From: Crambe crambe
Lineage: Eukaryota; Porifera; Demospongiae; Poecilosclerida; Crambeidae
Assembly (NCBI GenBank): GCA_963924555.1
Contig: OZ004588.1
Span: forward strand, 5,890,001 to 5,954,000
DNA length: 64,000 bases
Reading direction: 5' to 3'
The position numbers and the translations under genes were made by a program. The notes beneath the pieces were generated by a model. It worked only from the letters and a program-made list of their open reading frames with translations, made no database searches and was not told where the DNA came from. This document shows, in pieces, positions 31,876 to 44,903 of this stretch (positions are counted from its first letter, which is position 1; the number at the start of each line of letters is the position of its first letter).

Positions 31876-32210
31876 TATATACATGAGATACAGTAACATT
31901 ATTTAACAACCATTTTCAGTGTCAATTTTACTTCACCTATTATTATTTGCAATAAATTCAGTGTATTGATTGCAATTATACAGCATAATTGCTGTTAATA
32001 TTCTCAGCTAGCTGCATATGAAAAAACTATGTAAAACATCTCTAGATAATAGCTTAAAAATTCATATCAAAAGACATCCAACGCTTCGGCCTTCCTCAAG
32101 AATACAATTACAAAACTGAAAAAAACAGATGACTTACTTAGTCTGATGATGTAATGCATGATGCGTGACTGGTTCTGACCGGTTCAGGACGAAAAAAACC
32201 CTAAAGCTAG

Positions 32211-32339
32211 TACAGTGGATTGCAGGTTGGTAGCAAGGTCACATGGACCAATCAGATTCATGCTGACATCATTGCCTGCAAATCTGATTGGTCCATGTGA
32301 CCTCGGTGGCTGAAGTATTAGTATCTGCAATCCACTGTA
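32211..32339. mobile_element. MITE, 129 bp
   Basis: TACAGTGGATTGCAG at 32211-32225 pairs exactly with 32325-32339, and an inner pair (GGTCACATGGACCAATCAGA) is also perfect. Termini match the 9841-9962 element. Confidence 0.85.
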
Positions 32340-32503
32340 TCTAGAGAAGTTTTACATACAGCAAAATGACATACCTTGGTCTATAAATCCTCACTTATCC
32401 ACGTGTGCCAAAAAGTATCACTTTCAAAACCTTTACGCAGTTGCTACACAGTTCTCGTTGTATAATAATAAACAATGACGTAATAATAATAATGATTCAG
32501 TTT

Positions 32504-35500
32504 CTAGTTATTCCTCTTGGAGGACTTTGCGTGGTGTCCTTGTCTGCCACTCTTGCCCGATTTCTTCTTTCCTTTGCTGACAGAGACCTTGTTTCTTATT
32601 GTCCCTCTCTTCTTATTCCTAGTCTGGAAATAGATAATAAACAAACAAACAAACAAACAAACAAATATCAATAAATAATCCTAGGTAAGAGCATAGTGAA
32701 GGGCATTAGAGTGGAAAGCTCCCAGCTCTCCACTATAATTAATCGTACTGTTGTATACACAGTTAAAGTGACTGAAATTAATAGTGGATACAAGATTGAA
32801 ATTTATCAGAGGCCCTTAAAACAAACCCTGCTACGAATCTTAATTGCTATCCCCCCACGCACCTTTCTCGGAAAATATTTCCTCTTCTGTTTTATACCCC
32901 TGAGAGTTTTTTTCAATCTATCTCGGTTTTCGACATCCTTCACCCTATCAATGGAGAATTGATAATTATAATCCTAGAGAAATACTGCATTTTATGTGAC
33001 AGTTCAACAATCACAAATCCTATTAACATTGCATTTATCATTTGTACCCACTCACCTGTATATCCTGACCAGCCAGTGTTCAGATGTGTAAGCCTCTTCC
33101 AGGTGCTTTAGCTTGATGTTTTTGTTGCCAATTTCAACGTTCCTAGTTCTATCGTAACCACTTGGTTGTCCATAGTTCTGAGGAAGAAAAGGAGAAGATG
33201 AGTAGGAACCAAAGGTTAACATTAACCACAGAGTTGAGAGTTAAAGACCTATATCCTACATTAATATACGTCCATCAGCCTATAGAGAGAGAGACAAGCA
33301 AGGTGCCAGAGAGAAAGCTGCCAGAGAAAGAAAAGCTAGCTAGAAGAGCATGCAATTTCAAACAGGGTGTGTGAATCATCATTAACTTAATTATTAACAA
33401 ATTTATCCCCCATTCAATGGCTAATGAGCCTGATCAAGAGGACACACAGAGATCATTACGGTTGGGAATAACAATTCATTCCCACGCCCTATTTCACTTT
33501 ACCTGGACCTCTCCGAATCTGAAGTAGGCAAGCTTGTACATGAGACAGTTGAGTAGAGTGGAGGAGCCTGCAGAATCAACCCTGAACTCCCCTTGGGGAG
33601 TGAAGTAATTGGATTCCTACACGCACACAAAAAGAGACAGAATCACTTCCATAGTTGCCACAATTGCCAAATCCCATCCATAAGTAATCTTGCAACAGAA
33701 TACTAAAACCAAAATTAATTTTTTTTACATAGCCTCCTTTCAAGTAGCACAACTCCAAAGTGAAGTCCTTTGATAAGAGGCTATTTTGGTTTTGCTGTGA
33801 TCACTGCAATCTACGCTATGAAAAGTGTACCAATTTCGAATCGAATTACCCCAGCCGGTTTTATCCTGTACTGTACCGTACCTTGATATCCTGTGGGTGC
33901 TCTCCTTCAGCAATCCGCACCATCCACAGAAACTTGTTAATATCGTCGCCGGAGTACCCAATCATCCCTCCGAATATGACCAGGACGTAGTTGACCCCCA
34001 GCATCCTCATGATCTTGTAGGCCTTGTCCTCCGTGGAGGACATTGCCTTACCCACAAGGGCTATGTGACTGTTGTTCCAAGTATTATTGTCCACTAGTGT
34101 GGTTCGATTAGCCATTCCTGGAAGGGTACACATATCTATGTATTTATACTCATGGGTACAAATTTTATGTAGTAATCTTATGCAACCTTTGCGATTTCAA
34201 ACATAATTTATAATTTAGCAGTTACGAGGGAAAGCAGGAATAAATTATATTTCAAGCAGGAACAATAATTATCAGTTTTTATTTTATTTTGAACTGGCTT
34301 AATTTAGTACCTGCTTCTTTGAAAGGCTAGCTAAACAATGTTCCTTATCAATAGTCATGTACTATAGGTTCTTCATACGCATTTTACTATCTCTTTTGGA
34401 ACTGTTCTCTACCATTAGCTATAGCTAGAACACATGTACACTACATTGATCAAAGCATATTTGAATTTCTACCAAAAATTCTACCCAACATGCATACATC
34501 TGTATGAATAATATGTACCAGCTATCTGATAGCCATAATCCCACCAGGACATGACTCGAGCATGCTCAGGGGTATTCTGCCGCAGCCAAAAGTACGCCTC
34601 TCGGAAGTCATCAAGAATATTCCGTGAACTATACAAATAAGTTACAATCAAATAATTAAAATAGCCAAGACATAAATGGTATCTCATCTCAGGGATGAGG
34701 AAATATATGGAGAGATGTGTAGATCTTTAATAGGCAATTTATTAATTGTATGGGATGAAAATATAATATATGTCCTTGTTTCAGAGGTGAATTACAATGA
34801 AAGAGTTCTAATCAGAGAGAGGTCATAGGTCAATTAAAGAGAAAAGTTAGATATTCTGGACTTCATACTCAAATACTATACTGACCCATCTGGATTGGAG
34901 GAAGCCAGAACAACAGAGGGACTGGAGTAGGCGTTGCTTGTGACCCATGTGCAGTGGACAGCAAAGAGGACCATAAACATCATGAGGAGGAGGATCACTA
35001 TGGACCCCATGCTCGTTGTGCTTCCAATCTCTCCGCTCTGTTGGGCAGGGTCTACTGTAGTGGATGTGGTAGATGAAGACTTGGAACCTTTAGATTTTCC
35101 CTGCAAAGTGAAGAGATACGCAATAGCAAACCCTCCATTCCTTCCTAAGAAAATGTTAAAAGACAGTCAACACAAGGCTGCAGTTCGAGAAAATTGATGC
35201 CAAAAATCGATCGAGGCATGGCTGCTTAGTTTCTCTGTGTTCTAACAGAGCGTCTGGTTTTGCTTCAGTCATAGCGTAGAAAGTACAGTATGAAACTAAA
35301 GTTTTCGATTCTAGCATCTCTAATTATATTAATCATGTGCGCTAAGGTTCCTGTAGTAAACTACCTGTGCACTGATCAATGCTGTGCTTGCTTGTTTTGC
35401 AGTATGCTGATCATGTAATATTTTTCTGTGCTTGCATCATTCATTTTGTTTTGTAGTATGCTGTCGTTAAGGTTACAAGTGTACATTGTCTATAGCATAT

Positions 35501-38500
35501 AGACCATACATTTACCACTTGGTGATTTCAGAATGGAATATGTAGAGTTACCCCTGAGATCAAACTACCTTTTTATTACGTGTCCCCAAAGCACCTACTC
35601 CATCTACTTCAGGCTCCCCACCTCCCTTTTAAGCCCAGCCCATACAGCAACTTTTAGATTGGGTAAAGGGTAATCAATCAATCTCTCCAGGTAGGTAATT
35701 ACGTAAAGACATGAATGCAATGGTGCACCTTATCCTTTTCATAGAGGACTCGTCCTTCAGCTTTCTCCTTCTTCTTCTTTCCCTTGGTCTTACCACTGGT
35801 GCCGCCCCCTTGTGGAGAGAGGGCTCCACCCACTGTAGTGGGGGATGACTTTGCTTCAGTCTCTTCTTCTGTCTTCTTTGAGGAGTTCCCATTATCTACA
35901 CGTTTCAATGTATAATTCTTGTGGTTTTACAAGCGTGAACCATCCTCTTTTGACTGAAAATGACAGTGTGGAAAATATTCACAAACAATCTGGATGAAGA
36001 AGTTGTGTTCTTATAAACAAATATTATTAGGGGCAATTATACTGGACAAGACTGCAGTTTGGCTGCCTGTGAAGCAGGTGTTTCAAATCAGTGCAAATTC
36101 AGTCCCATGCCATCAGATGTCAGATTTATTATTAGTCTGGCATAGCACTGCCCACCGACTTGAGTACGTGGTCTGGTGACATACAATACAACGAGTTGTG
36201 CCGTTTAGCAGGAAACCAGCTAAATCAATGAATATCGGTTAAATGACGTAAAATTACGCAAACACTTGGCACCTTTTCCTGTAAGTTCACACACTAAAAT
36301 TGCACCTGCCAATTAAATTAAGAATAACTATGACAACTGTGATGTCACTGGCTAATTATAATACCGCTTCCTACGACACTTCCTATTAGTAACGCGCATG
36401 CGCAATAGAATCCACCAGCACAACTCGTTGTATTGTATGTCACCAGACCACCTAGTCAAGTAGGTGGGCGGTGCTATGCCAGACTAATTTATTATTGGCC
36501 CTGTATAATACAGTGTAATTATTTCTAACTCTGACCTCCATTGGTCTGGGAGAAAACAGGCTTCATGTAGTTGTCAAGGGAACGAGAGATGGCGATGGCA
36601 GCCAGAATGCAGACAATTGGAGTCAGAGTCAACATCAGACGAACCATGACCCCAGCAAAATAAACTGCTGACACAGCATACAACACCACTGAGGAAATCA
36701 ACAACAATAAACAAAAAATAAACAAATATAAACAAACAAACAAACAAACAACCTCTGCATGTACTTATAAGGACATAAGGACATTTTTTAAGCATGCAAA
36801 TTTAATTCACCCATTACAGGGTTTTCCCCAGTGCAGTGCTTGAATACCACATTAAAGGATTTCGATATTCCTGTGCCTATTAAAATACATTGTTTTAACC
36901 ACATGAAAGAAAAATGGGCCCCATCAGAGTGGTGCCGCACCTCTCTAACACCCTTTGGGGAGAACCTTGCCATACCTCTCTGATCACCATTAAATACATG
37001 CAAACCTAAGAATTTGTTTTAAAAATCTCTGCCAAGTGGGATTGAGTGCATGTCCATATTGATTTGGGAGTATGACTATCACTTACAAAACACCCTCTCA
37101 TCGGTGAGGTTCTTCATGACAAACCACACCCCTGCTGGGAACACGCAAATAAGGATGTGCAGATCAAAGAAGAAGGACGTCCATGTAGTGGGTTGGTGCT
37201 CCGATACACTGGCAATGATCGGAATGTGAATCTTGGCATAACTGGAGAATGGGAGATGGAGGAATAGTAGCACATGTACGTAAATATCATGGTCAAAATA
37301 GTTACTGACTGACTAAAAATATGCAACTGTTATTGCATATCCACTTCTTTTACAATGTCAGATACAAGGTTCAAAGGTTAAAGTTTGCTAGGTGGAGAAT
37401 AGCAATGGACACTGACATAATGAAAGAGCCGGGAACTTTCCACCTATAGCTGTTAATACAGTGATTTTCAGAGCTCTTGGGAACCAACACTGCAACACAT
37501 GAAGAATTAGCTAGCAAGCTCTGAAAACCACTGGAGGTTGTATGCGATAGAGACACTCACCCTGTGTCATAGAGAGAGTAGAACCTGCCACTCCAAGGAG
37601 CCACATAGCCAAGGTATGTCAGTGCAACTACTGCCACAAACACTATTCCAGCCCCTCCCACGGCTGCCGTATAAAACAACCTACGAAACTGTTTCCCTGT
37701 CAAGTGGGACTGCAGATACTTCAGAGCCCCGTAAATGTTCAGCAGAGCAAAGATCCCTGCAGCTGCCATGTGCTCGCTGGTTCTGATTGGTTGGAATCCG
37801 ACGAAAGGAACTTGCATGGACATGACCAAACCCAGCAGGTAGAAGGTGGTATACGCCACATAGATCCTAGATTTTTCATGGATAAAAATTAATAACAGCA
37901 TTGGATTTTTGCTACTATCTGCTGTGGGGTTAGGACTACCATAATTTTAGTGGGACAGTAAAATTTGTTTTTTTTTTGAAAACTTGAATATTTAAATCCT
38001 GTAAAAATTTCCTAAGATCATACCAATTTTTTGGTGGAGAATATAATTTGGCATACTGGCAATTGAACCACCAAAGTTAACCGGCCATCTTAATACAAAA
38101 AAGGGATGAACTTAAAAAAGCATTATCAATATGCATGTGTTGGCGATCTTTTTTTGGATATCTAAAAGACCTCTATCACTACTAGATCTAATATCTGATT
38201 GACAGTTATAGATGTTGGTCTTTTACTCTGTGTCAGCTGTAATTTTAATAAAACAAGCCTATTGATTGAGTACTGCATTGATGATGGACAGTAATGGAGG
38301 GAAGTTACAGCTATATAGAACAAACTACTAATTACTGGTCAGGAAAAGTCATCTTTGACAGAAGTCCAATATAACTCGATTGATCTATTATCTATGGCTC
38401 AGGTAGAAATCATATCCTATTAGCATACAGCCAAATGCTTTGATGAAAGAAAAAAATCGTCCTTAACTTCTGTCCTGTTGGTTGGACTATCTCCACACCC

Positions 38501-39062
38501 AAGGTCATGAGTGATAGAGAGCTGAGATAATATAGAAGCTAAAAACGAATGGATTGATTTCCATCTATGACTGACTGCAACGGTGAGTGTGGTACACATG
38601 AGTACCATATTACTACATAATGTACATGCATATATTACCGTCCAGCTGGACTCATTGTACGTACGAACCTGTGGGAGAAACGTCCCATGAGGAGAAGAGC
38701 GAAGACATGCAGAGGGACCAGGTTGATGATGAAGACATATCCACCCCAAGCTGACACCTAATAAGGAAATAAGTTGACACCTAATAAGGAAATAAGCTGA
38801 CACCTAATAAGGACGACAAGGAAACTTCATACTTCATAATAGAGAGGAAAGGGAGAAAGTGCAACGCAATGGATAGGTCAAGTGCTTGATATAAGTCAGG
38901 GGGTGGGAAAAATGAGAGAGAGGGGAGGGGAAGAGAGAGAAGGGAGGAGGAGAGGAGAGAAGGGAGGAGGAGAGGAGAGAAGGGAGGAGGAGGGGAAGAG
39001 AGAGAAGGGAGGAGGAGGGGAGGGACAGAGAGAGAGAATATTGTTCTGTACAGCTACCATGT

Positions 39063-39138
<76 letters not shown>

Positions 39139-40631
39139 GTTCTGTACAGCTACCATGTAAAAATAAGAGAGAGCTGCTGCAGTGCCCCAGAAGACCGATC
39201 CACTTTTCACTGCTTTCAGCCATAAAAAGTACGTGAACAGAAGAGCGAAGATGGCAATTCCCTCATTGTCATAGGAACCAGCCACAGACCTGGAGATGTA
39301 GCCTGGAACAATGGCGATGAAGCATGCAGCCAAGAGGCCAGCACGAGCATTCCAAACCTCCCTTGTCAGCAGAAAGGCAGCTATTGCAGTGAACCCACTG
39401 GAGGGAGGGGACACATGTATTATTACGGAGAGAAAGGATAAAGCAGTGGATGAAAAATGCATGGCATGGGGTGGATCCCGCAATGTGGACACCTTGAAGC
39501 CTCTAAAATATCACCCTGGACACTTCTCTACTCAGAACGCTTATTATTGGTCCTGACTTAATATTCCACTGTAATTATTGGAGGAATGGAAAGAAGGGAC
39601 TAAAGGGTAGAAGATGATCAGGTGGAGGAGAGGCTTGATGTAAAAATGAAGGAGGAGGAAAGAGAAACAGGTGGTATTCCATATGCCAAATTTGGGAACA
39701 TTTTATTTCAAATTAAAACGAAACAGTTATTATAGTGGTTTTCAGTGTATACAATGGGTTGCATTTGACTCTTATGATGTCAGTCCTTTTCCAATTCATT
39801 ACAGTCTTATTGAACTGACCTGAAAGTTGGAGCTAGGAACACACAGACATCTCGAATATGCACGGTAATGTGCAAGGAGTTGAGAATATGGTGGATGAGA
39901 CCAGAAGTCACCATCAGGCCTGGATATACCTGGAACAACAAAGCAAAAATGTATGATTTCCCCCCAAGTGGAATAAATTTCCTGAAACAGTGGAACCTTT
40001 CAATATGAGGGTGTGAAAGAAAGAAAGAAAAACAAAAAAAACTTTTTTTCTATGTCCCCATGAAAATATCCATCTATGATACAAATAACTAGCAAACATT
40101 TCAAAAGTACTGGTCTCCGTATTGGAGCATTCACTTTTGAAATCAATACAAGAATCACAATAAAATAATTCACCGTTCCGCCTACAATCCTGCCAAGGGG
40201 GTACCAGGCTCGGTCGTCAAACCAGTTCAAGAACTTGTAAAACCCGTTATTGGCCATATAATGAGTAGACCTATAATTGAACCTGAAACAATAAAATTTA
40301 TTATGCATGTTAATTTCTATTTTAAATGATACCCTCACAGATGTAATATTCTGCTCACATACCAGGGGTCGAATTCATGAATGATGGATTCAAATCTTAT
40401 CACAGCAAATAAACGACTTGAAAAAGACACAATACAGGCTAATCCAAGGATCACTACGATGAGAAGAGATTGAGTCCCAGCTATTACGTCCAAGCCGCGC
40501 TGTTTATGTTCCTCCAGAAGCTTTGCTTTGTCTTGTACGCTTGCCGTAGACTCCTTGGTAGGTGCTGGTACCACTGTTTTCTCACTCTGGATCGACGTTT
40601 CAGGGTCAACCACTGCTGCAGCTGCAGCCAT
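32504..40631 (-). CDS. STT3B: Oligosaccharyltransferase catalytic subunit STT3B
   Basis: Sixteen exons: 40363-40631, 40174-40282, 39820-39929, 39154-39397, 38669-38757, 37561-37866, 37087-37241, 36536-36688, 35729-35895, 34886-35100, 34519-34628, 33882-34117, 33503-33616, 33056-33177, 32863-32944, 32504-32623; 866 aa (human STT3B 826). It transfers the lipid-linked oligosaccharide to Asn in NXS/T sequons in the ER lumen. Seen: an alanine-rich cytosolic N-terminus typical of STT3B, the first acidic motif in HEFDPWFNYR, the second in SYDNEG, the WWDYG motif (about 634-638), the DK-type motif in [11 protein letters not shown], and the conserved glycosylated NNTWNNSH. Many membrane helices precede the luminal domain, and the Lys/Arg-rich tail (KKRGTIRNK) matches STT3B and not STT3A. 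Exon 9 adds a Lys/Glu/Gly-rich insert that probably explains the extra length. Divergent from SMARCE1, 735 bp apart. Confidence 0.97.
36133..36486. mobile_element. MITE in STT3B intron 8 (354 bp) with 9-bp target duplication
   Basis: TAGTCTGGCATAGCACTGCC at left pairs with the right end; arms run about 70 bp. ATTTATTAT flanks both sides (36124-36132 and 36487-36495). A 9-bp duplication suggests a Mutator-like origin. No coding content. Confidence 0.9.
38749..38814 (-). repeat. Triplicated 3' splice-site region of STT3B exon 5
   Basis: A 22-23 bp unit (AAGCTGACACCTAATAAGGA on the plus strand) occurs at 38749, 38771 and 38794. Read on the gene strand each copy contains TTATTAG|GTGTCA, so three competing acceptors precede exon 5. 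Only the innermost is followed by the conserved coding sequence. Confidence 0.85.
38903..39062. repeat. Purine-rich GAGGGGA/GGAGAA tract in STT3B intron 4
   Basis: Imperfect repeats of AGGGAGGAGGAGAGGAGAGA cover this stretch next to the (GA)n run. Spurious open frames on both strands come from it. Confidence 0.8.
39063..39134. repeat. (GA)n microsatellite flanked by duplicated STT3B exon-4 donor
   Basis: About 34 GA units. TTGTTCTGTACAGCTACCAT GTAA lies on both sides (39041-39064 and 39138-39161); it carries the end of exon 4 and its GTAGCT donor, so the donor is duplicated in the intron. Confidence 0.9.
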
Positions 40632-41366
40632 CTTGATGGAAGTTTATGGTCGTCACACGTGGAATTTTCAGCCGCGCGAATAAAACACGTGATATAAGGT
40701 AGGCGGCCGCGGACGATACGAACTTTCAATTGGGCCATGGGAAGAATAACTTTGGAATGGAAGCAGCTATGATCAAGCAGTAAAGTTCAAAAAGAAGCTG
40801 AACTCTCCATCTATCAAGGCCCCAAGCATTATTATTTTAGCACTTACTCTTGTGAAGTTATCGGGCAAAATTCATAACTAGTATAAAATCGCAGTTTGGG
40901 GTAACTCCGGACACTACTGGTAGAAATCTCTGATAGAGCTAGCTAGCAACCCAACATGAAAAATTTTAGAAAGAGATGACCTTGGTTTATCTGATACACA
41001 TGCACTTTTTCCCTGCGCTCTCTTGATGTTCAACCAGGCCTGCTTGAAATGCACAAGATCGTGACGTAAAGTTTCAGTTCGACGATTATAGATTTCGGGG
41101 CACGATGCAGTCCAGAACGGCGGAAGAAGAGTTTAGCTAAGCATGCATTTACTGCAGGTATAAAGACTGCCTCTCAATCTTTGTAGTTTCTGAAAAAAAG
41201 TCGAAAGTCCGAAGTTACCCCATGTGTACGTGTCCGGAGATACCCCCCCGCGCCGCCTACACCTAGTACCTTACTAAAGTCCTTTAGTGGTTTTAAAACT
41301 GGTGATCCTCTACCTATTGGGTTTAATTACCACTTTCGGTTTAGCTGCTTTCCAAAGGAGTGATCT
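40632..41366. promoter_or_regulatory. Divergent promoter region STT3B / SMARCE1
   Basis: 735 bp between opposed start codons. It has E-box-like CACACGTGGAA and AACACGTGATA near 40655-40695 close to STT3B, and contains the inverted-repeat element 40897-41249 in its middle. No TATA box is evident. The promoter role is inferred from gene orientation. Confidence 0.45.
40897..41249. mobile_element. Inverted-repeat element in the divergent promoter (353 bp)
   Basis: GGGGTAACTCCGGACAC at about 40898-40914 pairs with GTGTCCGGAGATACCCC at about 41230-41246 (one mismatch). A second GTTACCCC lies at about 41213. A lone related end (GGGGTAACTCTGG) occurs at 41791. No coding content. Confidence 0.65.
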
Positions 41367-44300
41367 ATGCATCCTTCTAGTGGACGACCGGGATATCCTC
41401 CGGGATACTATGGAGGTCCTCAACATCCAAGTAAGCCAGTCATTTTATAGAAAGGAACACTCCGCTCCCTCTAAATAATGCACACCATGTGATGTTTTTA
41501 AATACTTGTGGACATTATAGTACCATACACAGGAACATAAAAGCAGTTCATAGTAAAAATGATTTCTGACCTGTAACCTTTCTCAGGCCAACTTCGATCT
41601 CCAGGCTACCATCACATGCAACCTGGATCTAGCAATCCATCCTTTCAAGTGAGTGAATTTAGTCATAGAAAGGTAGCTCTGTGCCAATTCAATGCTATTT
41701 GGCATCAATTTTTTTTTTTGCTGTCTTCTACTTCCATATCTAGTCACTCTATTTTGATATAACAAAACTAGTGATTAGTAAGGTAAGGTGGGGTAACTCT
41801 GGAATAACTTTTGGGTTAACTTGGAAATACTAACTTGACTTACTATACTCCTCAATCTTTAGCTAGAGAGCATGAATCGGTAACTAGCTGACGCTAAAGG
41901 AGAATTATTGTAGCTAGCAAGGAGCATCTTCAATTCTTGGGCTAGTTAGAGATGTGTCACAATTATAATATTTTCCAGAGTATGACTTCTCATTGGAACC
42001 TTCCCCCCACTCCCATGTCGCATCCAGGCCACGCCTATCCACCACACCCCATCCCCAATGCCCCGCCTAATAATCACGCAGGTGGTGGTGGAGGAGGTGG
42101 AAGCAGTGCCAAGTCAAAGTATGCTTATCTTGGACGGTATGGGGTGAGTGGTATACAGAACTCACATAGTGTATGAACATGAGTTCTTCTTGTTACTTCC
42201 TTTTTTAATAAGATAGCATCTAAAGATTACATCTTTAAGCATTTTAGATGGATAACATTGACAATCACACTGTGTCATTTAATGGTACCATTGTTACATA
42301 TGTATACATTTCAACATTGTTGTGTAGTTGAACATTCAGCAACCCAAGGCTCCTGAGAAACCACTTCTTCCCTATATGAGGTACAGCCGCAAAATGTGGG
42401 AGGAGTTGAAAGCGGACGGCAAGAAAGTCTGGGAAGTTCAAACTGTGAGTATATAAATCGTGCTTTTAAGTACCAAATTCCATTGGTTCTTTAGTCAAAA
42501 TTGAGCTAGATATGATCGTGTCGATCATTTCACTTTTATGTGTGCAGGTAGGTAAGATAATTGGTCAGAAGTGGCGTGAAATGTCTGAAGAGGAGAAACA
42601 GCCTTACTGTGACGAGTATGAGGCTGAAAAGCAAATTTACAATGAGCAGATAAAGGCTTATCGGAACTCTCCAGCTTACAAGAGATGGTTAGAGGCCAAG
42701 ATGCAAGGTACAGTGTGGAGTCAGAACAGTGTATAGCTTGGCAGTAGTGGTAATGGTTGTTGTTGTTGTCGTTTCATTTTGCTACTTTTGTCAGCATTGT
42801 TTTATCTGGTACTTTATTAAAACACACTCTTGAACCTTAGTGCTAGTGAGGATCCTTATTAAGCTTTCTTCCCAAAAACAACAACAAACGAAAAGGCAGT
42901 ACTAACAAAATGGAGAGAGTGTCTGTCGCTCGTGGTTACCTATGTATTTTAACTTGTTCTTTTCAGCGGAGGCAGCTCGTGATGAACAACAGTCGTCCCA
43001 GTACCACCCTGAGTATCCCCACCACATCCCTCACTCCATCATCCCCCGGCACCCCAGTCAGGACCCCCGAATCATGCTTCAGCAGCAGCAACAACAACAT
43101 GATGATGAGGAAGGTACATATGTATGCATGGAGGGCAGTATTCATTAGTGAAAGAATAGGGATGGTTTCCACAAGTCAGAGGGTATTTGTGGTTAATCAG
43201 CATTCTATTGACCACATCAAGGGGAAGATGTACTTGAAGGCATAGTGGGTCCCTATGTTTTGAGGTATGCTGGGGGAACACTGGAGGGGAGAATCTGGAT
43301 CACTCAGTAGTGCTGGGAAACCAAGCTTCTACTCAATGTATCTGGTAGTCAAGGGGAGGTGGTCTCTTTTTGGAAATTGAAATGGGATGAGACCCTGTAA
43401 TAAATGTATAAGACTAACTCTCTAATTCTATCAATATCCCAACTTAATGGCCTCCATAAAGAATCTACCTCCCTATTAAGCCATATCCCAATCAGCTCCA
43501 GGTACTTCTCCATCAGGGTTCCATCACTCATCCATCGATCACTTATATAATGAAAAACACTAAAGTGCTAACTCCCTTATTAAGGCCATTATTTCACCAT
43601 GTGCCAACAGCACCTCCCTGAAGAGATCACCTCCGTCCCAATAACCCCATAGGAGCTAGGGCCACACTGAAAGTGTACACTGCAGACTTATATTGTGGGA
43701 CAATTTAGTGCACACTGCACACATATTGGGACATTTCAGTGTGCATATACCACACGCACTCGTGTTATTAGGTGCATCTCACTTAGTGCATATTCACTGC
43801 TATATTCACTGTTAGGCGCTGCTACCCTTTGTTAAGTACTCCTTGCTTATAAGCTCTTCTTCTGGCTTATTTTTTATTTTCTTACTGGTTTAGCAACTCA
43901 ATTTTTTCTAAGCTTACCTCACTTAAAAGTGTCTACTTCTGCACGGAATTGCCACTTACTGCTGGTTCTTCATCTGGTACTCTAATTACTGCCCACCTAA
44001 AATTAAATTATTCATCTCGCTGTTAGGCGCGTGCTTGCTATTAACAGTGGTTTCCTATTTGTGGAATGCATATGCCTAATAAAGCATGAGTATGGTAACA
44101 CTTCTGTTTTTACAGTGCACATGACCCTAGCACCAGACAGGTTTCATAATAGTTATTATCATGATACATTTTGTTTAGATGAATATATTACTCGGAAGCA
44201 AGCAGCTGCCATGCGCTTTCATCGCAACCACCGTCTGATGCTTGAGATCTTTAGCGACACAAGTATCCCAGACACGAGGCATGTGGTCACCAGACAGCGC

Positions 44301-44903
44301 TTACTCATTCTCAAGAAACAAGTACAATCACTCCAACTCCATCAGGTAAAGGGTCACCTCAAGGCTTGGCTTGATCATTGGGTAAAAGGATAAGGCATAC
44401 TTCGTCTGGTAAAGGGTGTTGATAATATATAATGGGACCCAGCCTTTATCCTTTGTCTTTTGGACTTTTTGGAGTATACTTATCCTTTGTTAAGAGGTTT
44501 ATCGTCTGGTAAAGGGTTTTAATAATAGCCTTTGTCCTTTATAAAGATGTTATCCCTTTGTTGAGAGGTTTGCCTCAGGGATAGACTGATATTACATAAC
44601 ATCTCTTAATAAGGTGCTAAACTTTCTACTTTCAGAAAAAGCTGCATGATGAAGTGTTGAAGATAGGCTCTCACTTCGAGGCGAAGAAGAGGCGATTCCT
44701 GGAGGACTCTGAGAAATTTAGAAAGGAACTCAAGCGAGTGAGTAATTTTAGTTAAATATATTTTCACACACCTTCAAATTTTTTCATGTGTTATACTTCA
44801 GATACAAGACAACCCTCCAGCAACATGGAAGAAGCCTTCTTCTGCCTTCGTGGCTTTGGATGCCCCAGAACCATCAAGTAATCAGAAATTCACCAAAATT
44901 TAA
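41367..44903 (+). CDS. SMARCE1: SWI/SNF (BAF) complex subunit BAF57
   Basis: Nine exons: 41367-41430, 41587-41648, 41979-42143, 42328-42444, 42548-42707, 42967-43113, 44179-44345, 44636-44737, 44802-44903; 361 aa (human 411). It is an HMG-box DNA-binding subunit of the BAF chromatin-remodelling complex. In order: a Pro/Gly/His-rich N-terminus; the HMG box (about 102-172: [20 protein letters not shown] ... [20 protein letters not shown] ... [15 protein letters not shown]); a Gln-run (Q6) linker; then the conserved coiled-coil that binds BAF155/170 ([40 protein letters not shown]). The C-terminal acidic tail of vertebrates is missing, which accounts for the shorter length. The ATG chosen is the first in frame and starts [21 protein letters not shown]-like composition as in orthologues' Pro/Tyr-rich N-terminus. 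Intron 6 (43114-44178) is the longest and holds no gene. Confidence 0.96.

Noticed and set aside
43640-43780. Repeated GTGCACACTGCA-type motifs in SMARCE1 intron 6
   Set aside because: Irregular spacing and short length; not distinguishable from local low complexity.
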